Shown here piece after piece: positions 6,154-12,256 of a DNA stretch of 12,256 bases. The notes below the pieces were generated by a model, which worked only from the letters and a program-made list of their open reading frames with translations, searched no databases and was not told the origin of the DNA. Source of the stretch: an uncultured Desulfovibrio sp. (GTDB lineage Bacteria; Desulfobacterota; Desulfovibrionia; Desulfovibrionales; Desulfovibrionaceae); the NCBI GenBank assembly GCA_900553145.1, contig USCL01000094.1:1-12256 (forward strand), written 5' to 3'. Both the position numbers and the translations under genes were made by a program. Positions within the stretch are counted from its first letter, which is position 1, and each line of letters opens with the position of its first letter.

Positions 6154-7470
6154 ATGGGTATTGAAAAACGCTTAATCGAAGACGCCAACCTGACGCGCGG
6201 CATGCAGCTTGCCACGCCGGAGCGCATCACCAAAGTGATCCGCGACGTGCTTAAAGGCGAGGTCGGCGCGCGAGTCAAGGTATACGAACAGACCTGCATG
6301 CGCTGCGGCGCCTGCGCCAAGGCCTGCCACTTCAGCCTTTCCCACCCGGACGACGCGTCCTACACGCCCGTCGCCAAGCTCGACAAGACCATCTTCAAGA
6401 TGGTCCGCGAGAGCGGGAAGCTCAACGCCGAACAGATGCGGGGCATCGCGCAGATCGCGCATACCGAATGCAACATGTGCCGCCGCTGCATCCACTACTG
6501 TCCCGTGGGCGTGGACATCGCCTACCTGCTGAGCCTCGTGCGGCGCATCTGCAACAAGCTCGGCATCACCCCGACCTTCATTCAGGACACCGCCAACAGC
6601 CATTCCGCCACGTTCAACCAGATGTGGGTGCGCGAGGACGAATGGATCGACAGCCTCGTCTGGCAGGAAGAGGAAGCCCGCGAGGAATTCCCCGGCATCC
6701 GCATCCCGCTCGACAAGGAAGGCGCCGACTTCATGTACTCGGTCATCGCGCCCGAGCCGAAGTTCCGCACGCAGCTCATCTATCAGGCCGCCGCGATCTT
6801 CCATCAGGCGGGCAGCGACTGGACCATGCCCTCCCGGCCCGGCTGGGACAACAGCGACATGTGCATGTTCACGGGCGACTACGAAATGATGGGCCGCATC
6901 AAGCGCGCCCACTTCGAGCTGGCCCAGAAGCTGCGCGTCAAGCGCATCGTCATGGGCGAATGCGGGCACGCCTTCCGCTCCGTGTACGATCAGGGCAACC
7001 GCTGGCTCGGCTGGAAGGATTCCCCTGTCCCGGTGGTCCATGCCATCGAGTTCTATTGGGAGCTCATCAACGAGGGCAAGATCAAGATCACGCACCAGTT
7101 CGAAGATCCGGTCACCATCCACGACCCCTGCAACACCATCCGCGGCCGCGGCCTTGCCGACAAGCTGCGCGACGTGGTACACTTCCTCTGTGCCAACGTG
7201 ACGGAAATGACCCCCAACCGCGAGCACAACTTCTGCTGCAGCGCGGGCGGCGGGATCATCAACTGCGGCCCGCCCTTCAAGAGCGTGCGCATGGAAGGCA
7301 ACCGGGTCAAGGCCGATCAGCTCCGCAACACCGGAGTCCACACCGTGGTCGCCCCTTGCCACAACTGCCACGGCGGTCTGGAAGACATCATCAAGCACTA
7401 CAAGCTCGGCATGCACACCAAGTTCATCGGCGACCTCATCTATGAACTGATGGAAAAGCCCGAAGTATAG
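6154..7470 (+). CDS. tmcB: Tmc complex subunit TmcB, HmcF/HdrD-like iron-sulfur protein
   Basis: Cytoplasmic 438-aa electron-transfer subunit, related to HmcF and HdrD. The N-terminal half has two ferredoxin-type motifs, each CxxCxxCxxxC: Cys48/51/54/58 and Cys106/109/112/116 (the second followed by PVG). They should hold two [4Fe-4S] clusters. The C-terminal half has one full CCG motif: Cys326, Cys361-Cys362, then Cys402-x-x-Cys405. In heterodisulfide reductase such motifs bind a noncubane [4Fe-4S] cluster. Isolated Cys237 and Cys270 may be remnants of a first CCG repeat. No signal peptide or membrane helix is seen, so it should sit on the cytoplasmic face next to TmcC. GGAGG (6143-6147) precedes the ATG by six bases. 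The final electron acceptor (quinone, thiol/disulfide or another protein) cannot be read from sequence. Confidence 0.93.
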   Translation: MGIEKRLIEDANLTRGMQLATPERITKVIRDVLKGEVGARVKVYEQTCMRCGACAKACHFSLSHPDDASYTPVAKLDKTIFKMVRESGKLNAEQMRGIAQIAHTECNMCRRCIHYCPVGVDIAYLLSLVRRICNKLGITPTFIQDTANSHSATFNQMWVREDEWIDSLVWQEEEAREEFPGIRIPLDKEGADFMYSVIAPEPKFRTQLIYQAAAIFHQAGSDWTMPSRPGWDNSDMCMFTGDYEMMGRIKRAHFELAQKLRVKRIVMGECGHAFRSVYDQGNRWLGWKDSPVPVVHAIEFYWELINEGKIKITHQFEDPVTIHDPCNTIRGRGLADKLRDVVHFLCANVTEMTPNREHNFCCSAGGGIINCGPPFKSVRMEGNRVKADQLRNTGVHTVVAPCHNCHGGLEDIIKHYKLGMHTKFIGDLIYELMEKPEV

Positions 7471-7477
7471 TCAGCCC

Positions 7478-7521
7478 GCGGGGAGCCCTCCCCGCCTTCC
7501 CTGTAACGGGAGGGCCCCCGC
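7478..7521 (+). other. Competing stem-loops between tmcB and tmcA
   Basis: The first option is a perfect 8-bp inverted repeat, GCGGGGAG (7478-7485) with CTCCCCGC (7488-7495); in RNA the tip would open. Alternatives use the same bases: CCCTCCC (7486-7492) with GGGAGGG (7508-7514), and GCGGGG (7478-7483) with CCCCGC (7516-7521). There is no T-run, so it is not an intrinsic terminator. It starts eight bases after the tmcB stop. A role in message processing or stability that sets tmcA expression apart from tmcDCB is plausible but inferred. Confidence 0.45.
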
Positions 7522-7549
7522 AGCGCTCCGGACCCCGTACACCGCTTTT

Positions 7550-7564
7550 GGAGGCGCCGCCTCC
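7550..7564. repeat. Perfect 15-base inverted repeat before tmcA
   Basis: GGAGGCG (7550-7556), centre C7557, CGCCTCC (7558-7564). It lies 10 bases upstream of the tmcA ribosome site (GGAG, 7575-7578). With a one-base centre it suits a DNA-binding dimer better than an RNA hairpin, though the inner pairs could open to form a loop. The 5' arm also contains GGAGG, which looks like a ribosome site but is too far from the ATG to serve. Confidence 0.35.
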
Positions 7565-7584
7565 GTGAATCACTGGAGTGAACT

Positions 7585-7953
7585 ATGCCCCTGCACGCCC
7601 TTGCCCGCGCCGGCCTCGCCGTCACGTTGCTGCTTGGCCTCGTCGGGACGGCCCACGCGCTGACCCTGAAATCGGAAGAGTTCAAGACCCACCGCCGCCC
7701 CGCCGTCACCTTTGATCATGACAACCACAACGAGCGCGCCAAGATCGAAGACTGTATCGTCTGCCACCACGGCGGCGAGAACGGCGTCATCGACCCCGAG
7801 CTGAGCTCGGAAGATCAGCCCTGTTCCGAATGCCACAAGGTCAGCATGCCCAGCGGACGCACGCCGCTCATGCGTGCCTACCACAAGAACTGCATCGAAT
7901 GCCACACGGCCCAGAACAAAGGCCCGACCACCTGCGGCGCCTGCCACAAGTAG
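7585..7953 (+). CDS. tmcA: Tmc complex subunit TmcA, tetrahaem cytochrome c3 (type II)
   Basis: Periplasmic tetrahaem cytochrome of 122 aa. A signal peptide covers about residues 1-25 (hydrophobic core 10-22, cleavage near AHA). Four haem c attachment sites are all CxxCH: CIVCH (57-61), CSECH (80-84), CIECH (103-107) and CGACH (117-121). The classical type I c3 has two CxxxxCH sites. Candidate distal ligands for bis-His haems are His45, His48, His62 and His100. The FDHDNH block is typical of cytochrome c3. Acidic residues are frequent (EDC, GENGVIDPE, SSED), fitting the acidic type II c3 named TmcA, which takes electrons from type I c3 fed by hydrogenases or formate dehydrogenases and hands them to TmcC/TmcB. 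GGAG (7575-7578) precedes the start. It is the last tmc gene in transcription order. Confidence 0.94.
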   Translation: MPLHALARAGLAVTLLLGLVGTAHALTLKSEEFKTHRRPAVTFDHDNHNERAKIEDCIVCHHGGENGVIDPELSSEDQPCSECHKVSMPSGRTPLMRAYHKNCIECHTAQNKGPTTCGACHK

Positions 7954-7962
7954 GGCCGAGCT

Positions 7963-8481
7963 ATGGACGCCATCCGGCTGCATGCCGACGGGACGCTTTC
8001 ATCCGGGGCCCGGTTCGCCGGGCTTCTCCGGATGAGGCTCGAACTTGACGGCGACGTCACGCTGCGCTCGTTCTTCAGGCTGCTCAAGCGGAACCCGCTG
8101 GCGCAGGAACTGGTTCCCGGCCTTGGCGACGCCCTCGCCGAAGCCGAGGCCTGCCCCTCCTCCGGCTGCCGCTATCCCGGCCTTGAAGCCCTGCGCCTCG
8201 GCAAGCGCGTGGAACTGACGGGATTTCCCGGCACGCCCCGCGTGGATGTCTACCTCGCCGTCGAAGGCGTCGGCGACGATCTGCCGGAACTGCGCTTTTT
8301 CCGCCTGCGGGACATGCTGGATACCCCCCTTGAAACGGGGACGGCCCGGCATGTCCTGCTCGGCGAGACCGCGACCACACTGGATGCGGAAACCAGCTTC
8401 ACATTGTTTGATCTGTTGGAGGGCATGGGCTGGGAACTGGGGTTCCAAGGCGGCTCACTCACCTGTAATCTCAAGGAGTAG
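7963..8481 (+). CDS. Conserved-context protein of unknown function (172 aa)
   Basis: I do not recognise a family. The protein is soluble, with no signal peptide or membrane segment. It opens with MDAIRLHADGTLSSGARFAG and has a CPSSGC pair (Cys64, Cys69) followed by RYPGLEALRLGKRVELTGFPGTPRVDVYL. A mostly beta/alpha mixture with the acidic patch EGVGDD (101-106) follows, and a C-terminal segment ends with Cys168. It starts nine bases after tmcA with a weak ribosome site (GGGCCGAG) and ends five bases before the stress-protein gene, so translation is probably linked to tmcA. From memory, D. vulgaris has a hypothetical gene of similar size between tmcA and a universal stress protein, which would support a role tied to Tmc. 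That comparison has not been checked. Coding status is supported by strong third-position G/C and tight packing. Confidence 0.82.
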   Translation: MDAIRLHADGTLSSGARFAGLLRMRLELDGDVTLRSFFRLLKRNPLAQELVPGLGDALAEAEACPSSGCRYPGLEALRLGKRVELTGFPGTPRVDVYLAVEGVGDDLPELRFFRLRDMLDTPLETGTARHVLLGETATTLDAETSFTLFDLLEGMGWELGFQGGSLTCNLKE

Positions 8482-8485
8482 CGAG

Positions 8486-9403
8486 ATGTTGTTCAAGAAC
8501 ATCCTGTTTGCGAGTTCGGGAACGGCCGGCAGCGACAACGCCGCGAAACTGGCTTTTGGATTGGCGGAAAAGCAGCAGGCGGAACTGACGCTCTACCATT
8601 GCTGCGGCGTCCCCTCCCGGGGGTTCGCCACCAACGTCACCGATACCCGCAGCGGCAGCCTCGAGCAGCCGGATGAGGCGTATCAGGAGATGGTGCGCGA
8701 AGAACTCAACACGGCCTATGCCTATCAGATCGAAGCCTGTACCCGCCCCTTCCGCATGGAACTGAGCGTGGGCATGCCCTCCACCGAAATTTTGCGCTAC
8801 GCCCGCCAGATCAAGCCCGATCTCATCGTCATGGGCGCGAGCAGCGCCGCCGGGGACCCCAACGCCGCCCGCATGCGCTCCATCGTGGGCAACACGGTGC
8901 GCGCCGTGGCGAAAAAGGCCCCCTGCCCGGTGCTCATCGTCAACCGCCCCTGCACGACCTGCTGGCACCTGTTTTCAAACATCGTCTTCTGCACCGACTT
9001 CAGCGAAGCCGCCAACCACGCGTTCCGCTTCGCGCTCAATACGGCCCGCCAGCTGAACGCCAAGCTGTACATCACGCACGCCGTCGACATCACCCCCCTT
9101 CAGGGCATGACGATGGACCAGTCCGAAATCGAGCGCAATGCCGAACAGATGCGCGAAAAGATCGAGAAGCTGTACCTGTCCAAGCTCGACGGCTTCGCCA
9201 ATGTCGATGTCATCGTGCGCGAAGGCACGCCTTACGTCGAAATCCTCAAGGTCGCCCGTGAGAATGAGGCCGATCTCATCGTCATGGCCCACCACTCCGC
9301 GGATCTGCCCGACGACGACGCGGACATCGGCTCCACGGTGGAGCAGGTCGTGCTGCGCTCCGCCTGCCCCGTCGCCAGCGTGACCCGCCCCGAGGCCCGG
9401 TGA
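8486..9403 (+). CDS. Tandem universal stress protein (UspA x2)
   Basis: A 305-aa cytoplasmic protein of two UspA domains: residues 1-153 (MLFKNILFASSG ... CPVLIVNRP) and 162-300 (LFSNIVFCTDFSEAA ... CPVASVTRP). Domain 1 keeps PDLIVMGASS (111-120) and VGNTVRAVAKKAPCPVLIV, close to the ATP-binding pattern G-2x-G-9x-G-(S/T). Domain 2 has EADLIVMAHHS, which lacks the first glycine, but keeps IGSTVEQV (281-288), so nucleotide binding may be uneven between halves. A CTTC pair (156-159) sits in the linker joining the domains. The ATG at 8486 follows AAGGAG (8473-8478) by seven bases. The longer in-frame opening from 8246 is rejected because it overlaps the upstream gene and its translation is not Usp-like. 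Known Usp proteins act in stress or redox signalling. Here it likely reports on or protects Tmc-linked metabolism, which is inference. Confidence 0.92.
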   Translation: MLFKNILFASSGTAGSDNAAKLAFGLAEKQQAELTLYHCCGVPSRGFATNVTDTRSGSLEQPDEAYQEMVREELNTAYAYQIEACTRPFRMELSVGMPSTEILRYARQIKPDLIVMGASSAAGDPNAARMRSIVGNTVRAVAKKAPCPVLIVNRPCTTCWHLFSNIVFCTDFSEAANHAFRFALNTARQLNAKLYITHAVDITPLQGMTMDQSEIERNAEQMREKIEKLYLSKLDGFANVDVIVREGTPYVEILKVARENEADLIVMAHHSADLPDDDADIGSTVEQVVLRSACPVASVTRPEAR

Positions 9404-9404
9404 C

Positions 9405-9812
9405 ATGGACGGCAGGCGTGCTCTCGTCGTTGATGACGAGGTCCATTTCCGGTACTTTCTCAGGGTGCTCCTCGAGAAGGCCGGGTTCGCCGTAAAGATG
9501 GCCCGCAACGGGATGGAGGCGCTGGACGTGCTCCGCTCATGGAGGCCGGACGTCATCACGCTGGACGTCATGATGCCCGAGCAAAGCGGCCTGACCTTCT
9601 ACGGAGCCGTCTGCCGCGACGAGGACTGGAAACGCATCCCCGTGGTCATGCTGTCCGCCGTGCCGATCCCCGTCCGGGAACATGCGCTCGCCGCGCTCGG
9701 CCTGACGCAGGGCCCGCTTCCCGCTCCCGCGGCCTGCCTTGAAAAACCGTGTACGCCGGAAGCCCTGCTCGAGGTCGTCAACCGGCTCGTTTCCGAACCA
9801 ACCACCGCCTGA
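9405..9812 (+). CDS. Stand-alone response-regulator receiver (long beta4-beta5 region)
   Basis: A single CheY-like receiver of 135 aa with no output domain. Acidic pocket Asp10-Asp11, phospho-acceptor Asp54 (LDVMMPEQSG), Ser84 in place of the usual Thr/Ser switch (MLSA) and Lys114 (LEKP) are all present. It should therefore accept phosphate from a histidine kinase, most simply the one at 10276-12138. The stretch from Ser84 to Lys114 is 30 residues against about 22 in CheY. It contains an Ala/Leu run and a Pro-rich piece (GPLPAPAA, 103-110), so the alpha4-beta5 face used for partner contacts is altered. The gene starts one base after the stress-protein stop (TGACATG) and has no clear ribosome site of its own, so it is probably translated by coupling. 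Confidence 0.9.
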   Translation: MDGRRALVVDDEVHFRYFLRVLLEKAGFAVKMARNGMEALDVLRSWRPDVITLDVMMPEQSGLTFYGAVCRDEDWKRIPVVMLSAVPIPVREHALAALGLTQGPLPAPAACLEKPCTPEALLEVVNRLVSEPTTA

Positions 9813-9834
9813 TCCGCACGCAAGGAGAAGTCCC

Positions 9835-10224
9835 ATGCCCAAGAAGATCCTGACCATCGACGACGACCCGTATATCGTCAAGTACATCACCGAAGTCCTT
9901 TCGGACAACGGCTATGCGACCTGTTCCGCCTCCAGCGTCGAGGAAGCCCTTTCCGTCCTTGAGGCCGAGAAGCCCGATCTCGTCACGCTGGACATGGAAA
10001 TGCCCGACGAATGGGGCCCGCGCTTTTACCGCAAGATGACCATGAACCCCGAATTCCGGGACACGCCCGTCATCGTGATCAGCGGCCTTCAGGGCATCCA
10101 CCTCGCCATCCGCAACGCCGTGGCCACCCTCCAGAAGCCCTTCGATCCCGAAGAACTGCTCTCCATCGTCAACCGGGTGCTCGAATCCAAGGACGCCACC
10201 CGCAAGGCCATGGACGGGGAATAA
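9835..10224 (+). CDS. Stand-alone response-regulator receiver (short beta4-beta5 region)
   Basis: A 129-aa single receiver with no output domain. Key residues are Asp10/Asp11, phospho-acceptor Asp53 (LDMEMPDEWG), Ser83 (VISG) and Lys101 (LQKPF). Only 18 residues separate Ser83 from Lys101, about four fewer than in CheY, so helix alpha4 looks shortened. It differs from its neighbour receiver in this same region, where partner choice is usually set. The start at 9835 follows AAGGAG (9822-9827) by seven bases; a longer in-frame start at 9739 lies inside the previous gene and is rejected. Single-receiver proteins of this kind act by protein contact or as phosphate sinks and relays. DivK-type relay function is possible but not shown. 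Confidence 0.91.
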   Translation: MPKKILTIDDDPYIVKYITEVLSDNGYATCSASSVEEALSVLEAEKPDLVTLDMEMPDEWGPRFYRKMTMNPEFRDTPVIVISGLQGIHLAIRNAVATLQKPFDPEELLSIVNRVLESKDATRKAMDGE

Positions 10225-10233
10225 CCGTTTCCG

Positions 10234-10262
10234 TTCCGGCGGTTCCCCGCGAACCGCCGGAA
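10234..10262 (+). other. Perfect 12-bp stem-loop just before the kinase ribosome site
   Basis: TTCCGGCGGTTC (10234-10245) and GAACCGCCGGAA (10251-10262) are exactly complementary around a five-base loop (CCCGC). The stem ends two bases before the ribosome site CGGGG (10265-10269) of the kinase gene. No T-run follows, so it is not a standard terminator. It could shield the receiver message from 3' decay, reduce read-through, or hinder ribosome loading on the kinase. All of these would give more receiver than kinase. Confidence 0.6.
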
Positions 10263-10275
10263 ACCGGGGTTGACG

Positions 10276-12138
10276 ATGCACAGCCGATTCGGAGCCTACC
10301 GCCTCATGGTCAAGACCATCACCATGACGGCGCTGCTGTTTCTCGCCGGGGTGGGGGCCGTCCTCTGGCTGATGCCCTACGAATGGCTGTGGGTTATCCT
10401 GCCTTCCGTCACCCTGCTCCTCTGCGCCGTCTCGGTGGCCCTCTACTGGTACGAGGTGCGCCTGCCGATCGGACGCATGATCGCCAGCATGCAGGCCATG
10501 CGCGAAGGGCAGGCGGTCACCCTCGACGACGCCCGCCGCGACGACGAATTCGGCCAGCTTGCGCGGGCCATCGTCGAATTCAGCATCCGCAACCAGCACC
10601 ACCTCGAAGAAATGCGCCGCCGGAAGGACGACTTCCAGCGGCTGTTCGACATGGTCCCCTGCGGCATTTCCGTGCAGGACCGCGAATACCGCCTCCTGCG
10701 CTGGAACCACAGCTTCGCCGTCCGCTACGCCCCGCAGCCGGGCAAGACCTGCTACGAAATCTACAAGGGCCGGAACAGCCCCTGCCCCGAATGCTCGGTC
10801 CAGCGCACGTGGGAGGAAGGGGCCGTCCAGTGCAACCAGGAAAGCCGCGTCAACCCTGACGGGACGCGGGATTACTGGTTCGTGCAGACCGTCCCCCTGT
10901 TCGACAGGGACGGCAACGTGTCCTCGGTCATGGAAATGAGCATCGACATGACGCTCATCCATACCCTCCAGCACCAGCTGCAGGCGTCCGAGCGCACCCA
11001 CAAGGCCATTTTCGACAGCATCCCCAACGCCGTCTTCCTGCTCGACGCCGCCGGGCTCACCATCCTCGACTGCAACCCCGCCTCCGTCAAGATGTACGGA
11101 CGCCGGCGGGAGAACGAATTGATCGGGCGCAGCATCCTCGATCTGTTCCTGCCCGAGGAACGCGACCAGTACGCCTCGCAGCTGCGGGCCTTCACCGTCT
11201 TTTCCGGCGTGACGAACATCAGGGCCGACGGCACGCCCCTGCGCGTGGACATCCGTTCCGCCTCGGCCATGATCGAAAACCGCCGCGTCCGTATCCTCTG
11301 CGCCACGGACGTCACCGAACGCATCGAGATGGAGCAGAAATTCATTCAGGCCGGAAAGATGGCGACGCTCGGCGAAATGGCGACCGGCGTGGCCCACGAG
11401 CTCAACCAGCCGCTCACCGTCATCAAGGGCGCGGCGAGCTATTTCCTGCGCAAGACCCGCCGCAGCGAACCCATCGACCCGGAAACCCTCTCCGAGCTGT
11501 CCGTGGAAATCAGCGGGCAGGTCGACCGCGCCAGCGACATCATCAACCACATGCGCGCTTTCGGCCGCAAATCCGATCTCACGCTGCTGGATACGGACGT
11601 CAACGCCGTCGTGGCGCAGGCCTGCGATCTGTTCGGCCGCCAGCTCGTGGTCCACGGCGTCACGCTGGAAACCTCGCTCGCCCCGTCCCTGCCGCCCGTC
11701 CTCGCCATCCCCAACCGTCTGGAGCAGGTGATCGTCAACCTCATCCTCAACGCCCGGGACGCCGTGGAGGAGCGCGTCAAAAACGCCCCCGAGCGGCCCG
11801 CCGCCATCGGCGTCTCCACGGCGGCGGACGGCAATACGGTGCTGCTGTCCGTCTGGGACACCGGGACCGGCATCCCCGGCCATCTGCTGAACAAGATTTT
11901 CGAGCCGTTCTTCACCACCAAACCCGTCGGCAAGGGGACCGGGCTGGGCCTTTCCATCATCTACGGGCTGGTCAAGGATTTCGGCGGCTCCATCTCCGCC
12001 CGGAACCGCGACGAAGGCGGGGCGGTCTTTGAAATCCGGCTCCCGATCACCCGCCGCGGCGATCTCCCCTCACAGACGCCCGCCGATGGGGGCAGGGACG
12101 GAGGCACCCCCGCCCCGCAACCGGAACCTCTTTCCTGA
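10276..12138 (+). CDS. Membrane PAS-PAS sensor histidine kinase
   Basis: A 620-aa sensor kinase. Order: two membrane helices (about 14-33 and 38-58) joined by only a few residues, a HAMP-like segment (59-115), PAS 1 (120-228), PAS 2 (240-350), HisKA with phospho-acceptor His374 in GVAHELNQPL, then the HATPase domain. In the HATPase domain the N box holds Asn492 (NLILNARDAV), the G1 box is VWDTGTGIPG, the F box IFEPFFTTK and the G2 box GKGTGLGLS. PAS 1 holds a cysteine set Cys159-x10-Cys170-x2-Cys173, ending in PCPEC. The lack of a periplasmic domain means the signal is likely sensed in the membrane or cytoplasm. The last 28 residues are a Pro/Gly-rich tail. The ATG at 10276 follows GGGG (10266-10269) by six bases; an in-frame TTG at 10270 lies too close to it. 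The H box resembles NtrB/DctB-class kinases. Partners are probably the adjacent receivers. Confidence 0.94.
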   Translation: MHSRFGAYRLMVKTITMTALLFLAGVGAVLWLMPYEWLWVILPSVTLLLCAVSVALYWYEVRLPIGRMIASMQAMREGQAVTLDDARRDDEFGQLARAIVEFSIRNQHHLEEMRRRKDDFQRLFDMVPCGISVQDREYRLLRWNHSFAVRYAPQPGKTCYEIYKGRNSPCPECSVQRTWEEGAVQCNQESRVNPDGTRDYWFVQTVPLFDRDGNVSSVMEMSIDMTLIHTLQHQLQASERTHKAIFDSIPNAVFLLDAAGLTILDCNPASVKMYGRRRENELIGRSILDLFLPEERDQYASQLRAFTVFSGVTNIRADGTPLRVDIRSASAMIENRRVRILCATDVTERIEMEQKFIQAGKMATLGEMATGVAHELNQPLTVIKGAASYFLRKTRRSEPIDPETLSELSVEISGQVDRASDIINHMRAFGRKSDLTLLDTDVNAVVAQACDLFGRQLVVHGVTLETSLAPSLPPVLAIPNRLEQVIVNLILNARDAVEERVKNAPERPAAIGVSTAADGNTVLLSVWDTGTGIPGHLLNKIFEPFFTTKPVGKGTGLGLSIIYGLVKDFGGSISARNRDEGGAVFEIRLPITRRGDLPSQTPADGGRDGGTPAPQPEPLS

Positions 12139-12152
12139 AGCAAGGATGATGC

Positions 12153-12256
12153 ATGGACACTTCCGTTCGCGTTTTGCTCGTTGATGATGAACCCGGCATC
12201 CGCCATGTCCTCGGGGCCCTGATCAGGGATTTCGGCTATGACGTCCTTACCGCCGA
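12153..12256 (+). CDS. Response regulator, N-terminal receiver (partial, runs off right edge)
   Basis: Only the first 34 residues are present: MDTSVRVLLVDDEPGIRHVL and onward. LLVDDEPGIR is a typical first beta strand with the acidic pair Asp11-Asp12 of a receiver. AAGGA (12142-12146) lies six bases before the ATG, and the gene starts 14 bases after the kinase stop. It is probably the kinase's own partner regulator. Whether it carries a DNA-binding or AAA+ sigma-54 output domain lies outside the window. Confidence 0.85.
   Translation, partial: MDTSVRVLLVDDEPGIRHVLGALIRDFGYDVLTA

Noticed and set aside
6172..7416. Minus-strand open frame of 414 codons opposite tmcB
   Set aside because: TmcB has twelve correctly spaced cluster cysteines on the plus strand. 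The reverse frame has none of the features of a real protein.
10245..10269. Pseudoknot between hairpin loop CCCCG and ribosome site CGGGG
   Set aside because: The bases are complementary, but a 2-base linker cannot span an 11-12 bp stem. At most it is a competing fold, so it is not listed as a riboswitch-like element.
9778..11883. Minus-strand open frame of 701 codons opposite receiver 2 and the kinase
   Set aside because: The plus strand encodes complete kinase boxes and a receiver. The reverse frame is Asp/Gly/His/Val-rich, as expected of an antisense shadow.
1..12256. tRNA, rRNA, CRISPR array, insertion sequence or attachment site
   Set aside because: I saw no regularly spaced repeats, transposase motifs, terminal inverted repeats or tRNA-like cloverleaf on either strand.

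Overview
The window looks like a chromosome segment from a sulfate reducer of the Desulfovibrio group. The genes are GC-rich with strong G/C preference at third codon positions. The central operon encodes what I recognise as the Tmc (transmembrane redox) complex, known from Desulfovibrio: a tetrahaem cytochrome c3, a haem-b membrane subunit, an HmcF/HdrD-like iron-sulfur protein and a tryptophan-rich repeat protein. The genus is inferred from gene content and my memory of the D. vulgaris neighbourhood, not from any search.

Left part (1-2608, minus strand): a sugar-type ABC importer in the order periplasmic binding protein, single-domain ATPase, permease (running off the left edge). The ATPase and permease overlap by one base. 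A long stem-loop without a T-run lies between the binding protein and the ATPase.

Middle (2609-4206): about 1.6 kb with no convincing intact gene. The GC-rich part (about 2700-3666) holds only protein-like fragments in shifting minus-strand frames, perhaps a decayed gene. The next 400 bases are abruptly AT-rich with many T-tracts. They lead to a likely sigma-70 type promoter (4141-4168) that carries an inverted repeat between its -35 and -10 elements.

Right part (4207-12256, plus strand): one tightly packed run, tmcD-tmcC-tmcB-tmcA, then a 172-aa protein of unknown function, a tandem universal stress protein, two stand-alone receiver proteins, a membrane PAS histidine kinase, and the start of a further response regulator. 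Gaps are mostly 1-27 bases. The two larger gaps, tmcB-tmcA (114 bases) and receiver 2-kinase (51 bases), each contain strong inverted repeats without T-runs. The layout suggests one long transcript of more than 8 kb, adjusted by RNA structure.

Putting them together: periplasmic TmcA would accept electrons (from hydrogen or formate oxidation through cytochrome c3) and pass them through the haem-b protein TmcC to the cytoplasmic iron-sulfur protein TmcB, with TmcD as a cytoplasmic partner. The linked kinase, receivers, stress protein and unknown gene look like a signalling set dedicated to this redox complex. That link is an inference from gene order. It is the part of the window most likely to be an undescribed system.
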